DNA of 47,101 bases. It comes from Candidatus Woesearchaeota archaeon (GTDB lineage: Archaea; Nanobdellota; Nanobdellia; Woesearchaeales; BM511). Positions within the stretch are counted from its first letter, which is position 1; each line of letters opens with the position of its first letter. The stretch is from positions 1 to 47,101 of the forward strand of contig PKTL01000039.1 of the NCBI GenBank assembly GCA_002867475.1, read 5' to 3'. The notes under the pieces were generated by a model, which saw only the letters and a list, made by a program, of their open reading frames with translations, was not told the DNA's origin and ran no database searches. A program made the translations under genes and the position numbers. This document shows positions 8,263 to 14,949 of the stretch, in pieces.

Positions 8263-10890
8263 ATGGTGAGAGGTCAAAAGATCCTAATATTGATGATTTT
8301 TCTAGTCAGTTTACCGATCATCTCATATGCACAGGATTATAATGATATAAGTGATGGTGAAATAATCAGTTTTGAAGAGTCTTCACTAAAAATAAATGTG
8401 GTAAGCGATTTAGTAAGGGTTACAAGCCAAGAGATCATAAAGATGCTCTTGATTAGAGAATGTGACACTTTATTTGATATGAAAATATGTCTTAAGAATG
8501 TAACCTATGATTTTGATGTGAGTGCAAACTTAGCTGATATGAACATAACAAACTATGATGCAGATATAGATATAGATAGATCCTTGAAGAATTCCAACCT
8601 TTATGTTGGTGTTGAGAACTCAGTTATTATAAAGATAAAAAATGATGGGATTCATTCCGCTTCAGATGTAACTTATGAAGAAAGATTACCCTCAAATTTC
8701 AAGATATTGGATTGTGAAAATTGTGAGATAGACGGCAACACTGTAATCTTTGACAAGGATATAGAAAAAGGTGGTGAAGAATCATTCGAATACGCTTTCA
8801 AGATACTAAATGGTGAAAGCTATGTATCATCCGGAAAGATGAATTATGTCGCGGTTGAAGATAAAGAGCTTTATTCAGAAGGGTTAGCGTTCAATCCAAA
8901 AACACCTTTCGATATAGATGTTGATTATGGTGATAATAATCTTAATCTTGGTGAAGAAACTTCCTTAAAATTTACATTCACAAACCTTATTGGTGAAGAA
9001 ATAGATTTTGAAAATATCATATTATATGTTCCTGCAAACGCTATGATAAAGAACAATAAAGGACAGCTTATCGAAAGTGGAAAGATTGAAGATCTTGGCT
9101 CATTCAAACTATATACTGAAACAACATATGTGACTGTAAACTATACTGAAGAGGAGATTGTAAATGGATCAACAGTTCTGGTGAACAAAACAAGGGAAGA
9201 TATAGATAAATCAAAAGAAAAAATATTTTATTTCAAGATAATACCAAAAAATGATGATCCTATAAATCTGATCATGGATTTCTATTATGAAGTTGACGAT
9301 GAAGACATAGTTCAATTAGGATACAAGAATAAATATGTTCCAGATAAGCTTGAAGTGAAAGCAACATTTAACATAGTAAAAGGGGATAAGTTTGATGAGG
9401 GATCAAGAAAAGATGTAATATTTCAATTGCTGAATCCTTATGAGAATGCAATTCTAAAAGATGTCATAGCAAGATTCTATTCGCCTTTATTTGGAGAAGA
9501 GAAATTCTTTTTTGAATCTATAGATGAAGGGAGATCAAAAAAATTAATACACAAACCTTTGACGTTTCCAGAACTCAACGAGACAAACCTTAACACATAC
9601 ATAATCTATAATGTAACCTTCTATGACGAATTCGATAATTTTTATGAGATGAACAAGAAGATAGATTTCTCAGTTGTAAAATTACAACCAGTCAAATTAG
9701 AAGTCAAAGGATGCACAAACAAATTGGATTTTGGAGATGCTTGCACTTATGAAGTTATATTGACAAATAATATGAAAGGTGATCTATACAATGTTTTTGT
9801 TGGAGAATCTTATAGTACAGAAAAAGTCATAAAAGAAGGTTATGAATACACAAGTTTCGATCTAAAAAGCGGAGAGAAAAAAACTGCATATAAAGTAAAA
9901 GTTGAATATCCAAAAAATATCAATGACTTCATAGCTTCATTTAACGCGACAACAAAAATATCATATAATTACCTTGGAGAATCATTTGAAGATGAAAAGG
10001 TAAGAACTATAACCTTCAATGAGTTTACAGGCACAAAATCAGAATATGATGTCTCATTCACATCAGCTATAGACTCAACAGATCTTTTCAAAGGAGTAAT
10101 CTATAAAGTTACTCAAACAATAGAAAACAAGGATGAAAATCCAATAAAATATATTAAGATAACATTTGATAATTATGAAAATATAGATTTCTTGGATTTT
10201 GATATGGTAGAAGTGGAGATGCTTTATCCTGGAGAGAAAATATCAAAAACTTTTTTCATAAGATCTAAAGATGATATAAAAACCAATCTTAAATCAAATC
10301 TTTACTTTGAGGATCAACAAGGATTTTCCCATGAAAAAACAAGTGAACTAAAGAATCTAAATTTTAAGGAAAGTTCATTTTCAGGTCCAAATATCAAGAT
10401 AATCATAGGTTCTGATAATCAAACAGTTCCTGGAGAATTTCTACAAGTAGGAATATCAATAACTAATGAAGGTAATGATGAAGCCACAATAAATCTGCAG
10501 CTTTATGATGGGAATATGAGAACCTATACTCTTTCACCAAAAAACTCCATGAACCTAAAATCTGAATATTATATAGGTTACTCAGGTGATATAACTTTAG
10601 ATCCCTTATTTGGAAATTATACATATGCTAATCATGTATATCTTATAAATTCAAACACAATTGAAGTATTATCAGTTATAGAAACAATAAACAAAACTGA
10701 AGATACAGAAATAAACTTAATCGATGAAGATTCTCAAAATATTCGTGATCAAGATGATATCTTAAAACAAAATAATGATTCACAAAACATTAATATAGTT
10801 GAAGGTACTGATGATGAAGAAGACACCAAAAAAGATTCGATGATTTCAAGATTCATTGCAAAAATAAAGACTTGGTTTGGGTTAGGTTGA
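8263..10890 (+). CDS. Large secreted protein with DUF11/CARDB-like beta domains
   Basis: Begins with a signal peptide: a basic start, hydrophobic core ILILMIFLVSLPIISYA, and a likely cut before QDYND. The rest is a chain of beta-sandwich modules. One near residues 115-185 (GVENSVIIKIKNDGIHSASD, EERLPSNFKIL) is clearly DUF11/CARDB-like, and similar modules recur near residues 215, 495 and 720. Such domains are common in archaeal cell-surface proteins. There is no C-terminal transmembrane helix; the last ~18 residues (MISRFIAKIKTWFGLG) look amphipathic. A Glu/Asp/Asn-rich linker comes just before. Possible N-glycosylation sequons are numerous. Specific function unknown. Confidence 0.8.
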   Translation: MVRGQKILILMIFLVSLPIISYAQDYNDISDGEIISFEESSLKINVVSDLVRVTSQEIIKMLLIRECDTLFDMKICLKNVTYDFDVSANLADMNITNYDADIDIDRSLKNSNLYVGVENSVIIKIKNDGIHSASDVTYEERLPSNFKILDCENCEIDGNTVIFDKDIEKGGEESFEYAFKILNGESYVSSGKMNYVAVEDKELYSEGLAFNPKTPFDIDVDYGDNNLNLGEETSLKFTFTNLIGEEIDFENIILYVPANAMIKNNKGQLIESGKIEDLGSFKLYTETTYVTVNYTEEEIVNGSTVLVNKTREDIDKSKEKIFYFKIIPKNDDPINLIMDFYYEVDDEDIVQLGYKNKYVPDKLEVKATFNIVKGDKFDEGSRKDVIFQLLNPYENAILKDVIARFYSPLFGEEKFFFESIDEGRSKKLIHKPLTFPELNETNLNTYIIYNVTFYDEFDNFYEMNKKIDFSVVKLQPVKLEVKGCTNKLDFGDACTYEVILTNNMKGDLYNVFVGESYSTEKVIKEGYEYTSFDLKSGEKKTAYKVKVEYPKNINDFIASFNATTKISYNYLGESFEDEKVRTITFNEFTGTKSEYDVSFTSAIDSTDLFKGVIYKVTQTIENKDENPIKYIKITFDNYENIDFLDFDMVEVEMLYPGEKISKTFFIRSKDDIKTNLKSNLYFEDQQGFSHEKTSELKNLNFKESSFSGPNIKIIIGSDNQTVPGEFLQVGISITNEGNDEATINLQLYDGNMRTYTLSPKNSMNLKSEYYIGYSGDITLDPLFGNYTYANHVYLINSNTIEVLSVIETINKTEDTEINLIDEDSQNIRDQDDILKQNNDSQNINIVEGTDDEEDTKKDSMISRFIAKIKTWFGLG

Positions 10891-10899
10891 GGTGAACAC

Positions 10900-11493
10900 A
10901 TGGGAATAATGGATGTATTCAAGAAAAAAGAGGAAAACTTTGATGATCTTCTAAAAGAACCAGAAGGTGGTTCCTGGGATTCAAATCAATTAGGAGGAAA
11001 TTTAGGTTCAAATCCGGATCCGTTATTAGGATCATCAGGAACATCTCCATTTGGAAATGATATGGGGAACACATCTGATTTCACAAAAGGAATACCTCCA
11101 GAAAACAATTTTAATTCTGAAGTTATGGGATTACCAAATCAATCAAGCAATAGTACTCAAGGATATCCTTCTGATGGAAGCGAAGACATTTTAGGAAATA
11201 ATGGGACAAGTGCATCAAGCCTTGGCCTAGATACAAACTATCCAAGTTCTCCTCCAAATATGAGAAGTAATGATGATGAAAACAATCATGATGAAAGATT
11301 TCAAGCATCAAATAATGAATTTGTGAATAATCAAAACGAAGCTCAAAATCCTAATCAAAATACTATGAATTCAAGAGATATGGATCTGATAATCTCAAAG
11401 CTTGATCTTATAAAGTCAACCTTGCAGCACTTAGATTCAAGAATCTCAAACATCGAACAGAAACTCTACGAAGAAAAACGAGATAGATGGTAA
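10900..11493 (+). CDS. Asn/Ser/Gly-rich protein with C-terminal coiled coil
   Basis: Unrecognised. Residues 1-20 (MGIMDVFKKKEENFDDLLKE) could be a short helical targeting tag. Residues 20-150 are low-complexity, rich in Asn, Ser, Gly, Pro and Asp, and probably disordered. The last ~40 residues form a heptad-like coiled coil (LDLIKSTLQHLDSRISNIEQ). AGGTGA is 4-5 nt before the ATG and 10 nt separate it from the preceding secreted-protein gene, so the two are co-translated. It overlaps lspA by 7 nt. It resembles a cytoplasmic scaffold for an envelope complex, but that is inference. Confidence 0.7.
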   Translation: MGIMDVFKKKEENFDDLLKEPEGGSWDSNQLGGNLGSNPDPLLGSSGTSPFGNDMGNTSDFTKGIPPENNFNSEVMGLPNQSSNSTQGYPSDGSEDILGNNGTSASSLGLDTNYPSSPPNMRSNDDENNHDERFQASNNEFVNNQNEAQNPNQNTMNSRDMDLIISKLDLIKSTLQHLDSRISNIEQKLYEEKRDRW

Positions 11494-11942
11494 CTAAAAA
11501 CAAAAATAGATTTATTCTATTGATAATCTTTGGAACCTTAATATTTGATCAACTTACAAAATATTTTACAAGATCCTATAATCCTCATATTGGAGGTTTC
11601 ATATCATTAACATTTGAAAAAAACACTGGTTCAGCATTCAGTTTTCTGTCTGGACAAAACCTTTTATTAGTATTTGTATCCTTAATATTTATTGGTGTTT
11701 TTCTTTTTTTAATCGATAAAATATTTCTTGAAAAAGATTACTATGCATATTTCTTTATTCTTGCAGGTGCCATAGGAAACTTGATAGATAGGATTTTTCT
11801 AGGTTATGTAACAGATATGATAAATGTTGGAACTTTTCCCGTATTCAACATCGCTGATAGTGCAATAACAATCGGTGCTGTGATAATTATCTTTAATGCA
11901 TTAAAAGAAGAATTCTTTAATAAAAAAAAGATTAAGAAATAA
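11487..11942 (+). CDS. lspA: Signal peptidase II (lipoprotein signal peptidase)
   Basis: Membrane aspartic peptidase that removes signal peptides from lipid-modified Cys in prolipoproteins. All family motifs are present: FDQLTKYF (D21), the EKNTGSAFSF block (N46), ILAGAIGNLIDRIFLGYVTD (D101), and FPVFNIADSAITIG (D124); D101 and D124 correspond to the catalytic pair. Four hydrophobic helices and a 151-residue length are normal. LspA is bacterial in origin and rare in archaea, and this window also encodes two lipobox proteins (28499 and 42761). It overlaps the previous gene by 7 nt, so it belongs to the envelope operon. Confidence 0.93.
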   Translation: MVTKNKNRFILLIIFGTLIFDQLTKYFTRSYNPHIGGFISLTFEKNTGSAFSFLSGQNLLLVFVSLIFIGVFLFLIDKIFLEKDYYAYFFILAGAIGNLIDRIFLGYVTDMINVGTFPVFNIADSAITIGAVIIIFNALKEEFFNKKKIKK

Positions 11943-11953
11943 TAAAATTTGAC

Positions 11954-12104
11954 ACACGAAGAGAATCAAGTTCAACTGAAGAATAAATTCTTCAGTGTTC
12001 AGAAGAAAATTTTCTTCTTGAACTCTTGTGTATAAAAAACAATTTTTTTACATACATGAAGTATTAAAATACTTCAGTCGTAAAATATTTTTCAAATATT
12101 TTAC
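11954..12104. repeat. Cluster of inverted repeats between convergent genes
   Basis: Four strong hairpins in 130 bp: ACTGAAGAA/TTCTTCAGT (11975-11996), GTTCAGAAGAAAA/TTTTCTTCTTGAAC (11997-12023, one unpaired base), TGAAGTATT/AATACTTCA (12057-12076), and GTAAAATATTT/AAATATTTTAC (12080-12104). An outer stem ACACgAAGAG (11954-11963) with CTCTTGTGT (12024-12032) can enclose the first two, giving a branched fold. The last hairpin contains the stop codon of the minus-strand surface-protein gene. Probably a bidirectional terminator; a structured RNA is possible. Confidence 0.7.
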
Positions 12105-13420
12105 ATGTCGTAAAGATATGAATCTCTTTTCTGCTTAGTATAGAAAAAGAAAACCACAAGTAGCAATGCAATAATAATCGCTGCAATACTTAATGTTTTC
12201 TTGCTATCATTAAAGCTTGGAAGTTTTGTTGCAAAACCAGTAAGGAGATTTCCAGTCTTTTCCTTAGTAGTATCAATAATTGAAGGTTCATCAGATTCCT
12301 CTTCTTCAACTATTTCTATTTCTTCATCACTGATAATAGTATCTTCTGAATTCTCATCGCTAGTAACTTCTTCCTCTTCTTCAGCTTCAACATCTTCAGA
12401 ATCTACAATTACTGAACCACTGCTTTCGTCTTCAGCTTCATCATCACCAACATAGATAGTTTCTTCTTCTGTTTCAACCTCAAAATCGCCATAAGTATAT
12501 TCACTTGTTAAGTATTCAAAATATTTATCTTCAACATCAACAATTACTTTGTAAGGACCATTAAGTCCGCTTTTATATATTGTAGCACTAGGAACTGTGA
12601 TATCTGTGCCTGATGTCGTTTCTTGATATAATAGCTCAAGTTCAGTTGTAAAAACACTAATATCTTTTTCACATTCACAAGCGCTTTCAAATGTTATAAG
12701 AAGACCTTCTTCATTTTGTACATCATCAAAGTTTTTTATGATGTCAAAATCATAATTTCCTAAAAAACCATCATATTCTTTAACAAAACCATCAACTTCA
12801 AGAGTGTAGAAATAATAATCTCCATTCTCTTTAGGATAGAACTTGAATGAAACTTTTCCATCACCTAAATCTTCAAGGCTCTCACTCTCATAGATTGAAC
12901 CTTTTGAATTTGTAATCTTCAATACTGCATGGTCAGTATTTAAAGTTGTATCCATATCAAGTATGACATACATTTGTCCATCGTTTACAAGCAATGAGTC
13001 AACGCTTGCTAAAAGGGAGACTCCATTATCAACTTCCACAGTTTCATTTGTCAAAAAAGCAACCAATGAATCATCTTTATATACCATCAATAAGAACTCT
13101 TTTTCTCCACTGAAAACCTTACTGAATTCAAGAGTGAATTCAGCTTCTTCATCTTCCATATAGAAACTGGTTTCATAAGGTACAGTTCCTAAAACTGCTG
13201 AGACTTCATAATTGCCTGGTTCATAGCCTAAACTATAGATCATTATAGTCATATCTATAGTATCTGTCTTGCTAAGTCTTGTCAATTCAACACCTTCTGC
13301 AAGGTAATTGAAATCATATGTCTCTTCTAAATCTTCAACTGTGTCATTTGTCATATTTTCAGCACATGCAAAGCTTAGTGCTAGAATAAAAATCATCATA
13401 ATTGATATTTTTTTAACCAT
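12101..13420 (-). CDS. Membrane-anchored surface protein
   Basis: A surface protein with an N-terminal signal peptide (MVKKISIMMIFILALSFACA, cut before ENMTN), an extracellular beta-rich region of about 300 residues, a very acidic Glu/Asp/Ser linker (near residues 320-380), and one C-terminal transmembrane helix (LSIAAIIIALLLVVFFFY) ending in a short basic tail. Family not recognised. The track start at 13462 lies upstream of the promoter; the ATG at 13420 follows a TATA-like TTTAAATA by about 29 nt and starts exactly at the signal peptide, giving 439 residues. It is convergent with lspA and its stop codon lies in the inverted-repeat cluster. Confidence 0.78.
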   Translation of the reverse strand: MVKKISIMMIFILALSFACAENMTNDTVEDLEETYDFNYLAEGVELTRLSKTDTIDMTIMIYSLGYEPGNYEVSAVLGTVPYETSFYMEDEEAEFTLEFSKVFSGEKEFLLMVYKDDSLVAFLTNETVEVDNGVSLLASVDSLLVNDGQMYVILDMDTTLNTDHAVLKITNSKGSIYESESLEDLGDGKVSFKFYPKENGDYYFYTLEVDGFVKEYDGFLGNYDFDIIKNFDDVQNEEGLLITFESACECEKDISVFTTELELLYQETTSGTDITVPSATIYKSGLNGPYKVIVDVEDKYFEYLTSEYTYGDFEVETEEETIYVGDDEAEDESSGSVIVDSEDVEAEEEEEVTSDENSEDTIISDEEIEIVEEEESDEPSIIDTTKEKTGNLLTGFATKLPSFNDSKKTLSIAAIIIALLLVVFFFYTKQKRDSYLYDM

Positions 13421-13504
13421 GGTAAAGTGATGAAATATATTTTTATATTTAAATCTTTCCAAGATTACACTTGATTTATGCTTAAAGTTGATAATTTTGA
13501 TAAC

Positions 13505-14125
13505 TTAAGCCTTATGTATTAAGCTTAATAAGTCATCATTTGCTTTAAGAAGTGTTGGATCTGATAAGTATTTCTCTTGAGCAAAAAAACCATCTTCCTT
13601 GCTGATATATCCTTGAATACAATATAATGCTGCTTTTAGACTCATCTGAAACTTATCAAGTTCTTTCACAAATTGACTTTCAGGAGTTTTTTGCTCTTCA
13701 TACTCAAGCATTATAGACATCATATCTTCAGAATTATTCATACCTTCCACAAACATATGTCTTCCAATATTCTCTTTTTCTAATTTTAATGTTTGATCAC
13801 CTATTGGGGGGTGGTCTCCTGAATGGAACTCATGAGAATCATGATATAAGCAAAGTTCTAAAACTTTCAAAAGATCTAGATCTGATCTATAATTATTGAC
13901 AATGTAATGTCCCAACTTTGCCATTTCAAGTGTATGTTCAGCAATGCTTTCACATTCTTCAAAAGGAACTTTTCTACCTCTATTCTCATTCAAGTATCCT
14001 TGCCTGTAAAGCTTTGAAAGTTCACTTGTTCTTAACGAATACTTAATAATATCAGAAAGGTTCTCCATTAAATCGAAATCTAAAGGTCTTGATTTCCATT
14101 TCATGCCTTCGCTATCTTCAAACAT
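13505..14125 (-). CDS. HD-domain phosphohydrolase (YfbR/HDDC2-like)
   Basis: Metal-dependent phosphohydrolase related to the 5'-deoxynucleotidases YfbR and HDDC2 (COG1896). The metal-binding pattern is visible: ESIAEHTLEMAKLGHYI for the first His, then CLYHDSHEFHSGDHPP with the HD pair, and a later Asp in VKELDKFQMSLKA. These enzymes remove phosphate from deoxynucleoside monophosphates, fitting the adjacent cytidine deaminase. The track start at 14146 overlaps cdd by 20 nt; ATG 14125, just after the cdd stop, gives MFEDSEGMKWK and is preferred. Substrate is inferred from family and neighbour. Confidence 0.82.
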   Translation of the reverse strand: MFEDSEGMKWKSRPLDFDLMENLSDIIKYSLRTSELSKLYRQGYLNENRGRKVPFEECESIAEHTLEMAKLGHYIVNNYRSDLDLLKVLELCLYHDSHEFHSGDHPPIGDQTLKLEKENIGRHMFVEGMNNSEDMMSIMLEYEEQKTPESQFVKELDKFQMSLKAALYCIQGYISKEDGFFAQEKYLSDPTLLKANDDLLSLIHKA

Positions 14126-14126
14126 T

Positions 14127-14600
14127 TTATTTATATTTCTCCACATCTATTCCAATATCTAAAGGTCCGAATGCTAATGGTAAAAGTTCATTGATAGAAG
14201 TTATAATGATCTTATCTTTTTTAGTGGTTGATAATATTATCTCTAGGTCATTTCCGGTGATCTGTGATGCTTCATAAAGCATCTGTCTGCAACTTCCACA
14301 AGGGGCTGTGACTTCTGTCGTATCAAAATCTGAGCCTCTTGCAATGATTGCTAGGTTGTTGAAAGTCCTATATCCTTTTGCGTTAGCAGCAAGAATTGCT
14401 GATCTTTCAGCACATATTGATGATCCATAAGCTGCATTCTCTACATTTGCACCTTGTATGATGGTTCCATCTGTTGATAAAAGCGCTGCTCCTACAAAAA
14501 ATCCAGAATAAGGATTGTAAGCTTTCTCCATAACTTCTTCAGCTGCTGATAAAAGCTGTTTTTGAAAACTTGGTAAGTCGCTATAATTTATATTTAACAT
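14127..14600 (-). CDS. cdd: Cytidine deaminase
   Basis: Zinc enzyme converting cytidine and deoxycytidine to (deoxy)uridine in pyrimidine salvage. It has the substrate motif NPYSGFFVGAALL and the zinc/catalytic motifs SICAERSA and TAPCGSCRQ. The track start is 14615, but the ATG at 14600 has TTTATATA (minus strand, 14630-14623) centred exactly 26.5 nt upstream; 14615 would be too close to it. The corrected product has 157 residues. It is upstream of and coupled to the HD phosphohydrolase gene. Confidence 0.95.
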   Translation of the reverse strand: MLNINYSDLPSFQKQLLSAAEEVMEKAYNPYSGFFVGAALLSTDGTIIQGANVENAAYGSSICAERSAILAANAKGYRTFNNLAIIARGSDFDTTEVTAPCGSCRQMLYEASQITGNDLEIILSTTKKDKIIITSINELLPLAFGPLDIGIDVEKYK

Positions 14601-14660
14601 TTTTTTAGAAATCAATAATAATTATATAAAATTAATCATTTTCGAAACTTTAAAATGGTA

Positions 14661-14789
14661 TCAGCTTTTTAGCAAGCCTTTTCCACTTGTGTCGCCAGTA
14701 TAACCGCACGACTTGCATTGATATACTCCATCAGCTATTAGAAAAAGGCTGTTGTTATTTCCGCATCTTGGACAAATTGTAAGTCTCAT
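14661..14789 (-). CDS. Small zinc-ribbon protein, 42 aa (not in ORF track)
   Basis: Reading the minus strand gives MRLTICPRCGNNNSLFLIAD and then GVYQCKSCGYTGDTSG, ending LLKS. Two CPxCG-type knuckles, CPRCG and CKSCG, about 20 residues apart, form a classic zinc ribbon. It is too short for the ORF track. A TATA-like ATATTAAATAAAT lies at 14810-14820 on the minus strand, about 26 nt before the ATG, consistent with a leaderless message. Archaea encode many such single zinc ribbons, often near transcription or translation genes; the specific role is unknown. It lies divergently upstream of ppsA. Confidence 0.75.
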   Translation of the reverse strand: MRLTICPRCGNNNSLFLIADGVYQCKSCGYTGDTSGKGLLKS

Positions 14790-14875
14790 GGAGTGGAATG
14801 AGGATTTGATTTATTTAATATGTTCGTTTAATGAATATAAATCATACAATTATCATTTTAGAGTGATTATAAAGC

Positions 14876-14943
14876 TTTATATATTCGAGAGATTGTTTTT
14901 TTCTCTATAAACAGTCATGAAATCTCATGGGGAAAAAGAGGTG
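14876..14943 (+). promoter_or_regulatory. ppsA promoter, leader and ribosome binding site
   Basis: TTTATATA at 14876-14883 predicts a start near 14906 and a leader of about 44 nt ending in GAGGTG (14938-14943), 6 nt before the ATG. AGAGA (14888-14892) and TCTCT (14902-14906) form a short inverted repeat between TATA box and predicted start, a possible operator. The leader makes ppsA unlike the many leaderless genes nearby. Confidence 0.55.
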
Positions 14944-14949
14944 TAATTA

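Noticed and set aside
13421-13462. Upstream ATG of the surface-protein ORF (453 aa)
   Set aside because: The extra 14 residues overlap the TATA box region and come before a complete signal peptide; the start at 13420 fits better.
14641-14949. A riboswitch or large regulatory leader before ppsA
   Set aside because: Most of the gap is a zinc-ribbon gene and two divergent promoters; the ppsA leader itself is only about 44 nt, too short for known riboswitches.
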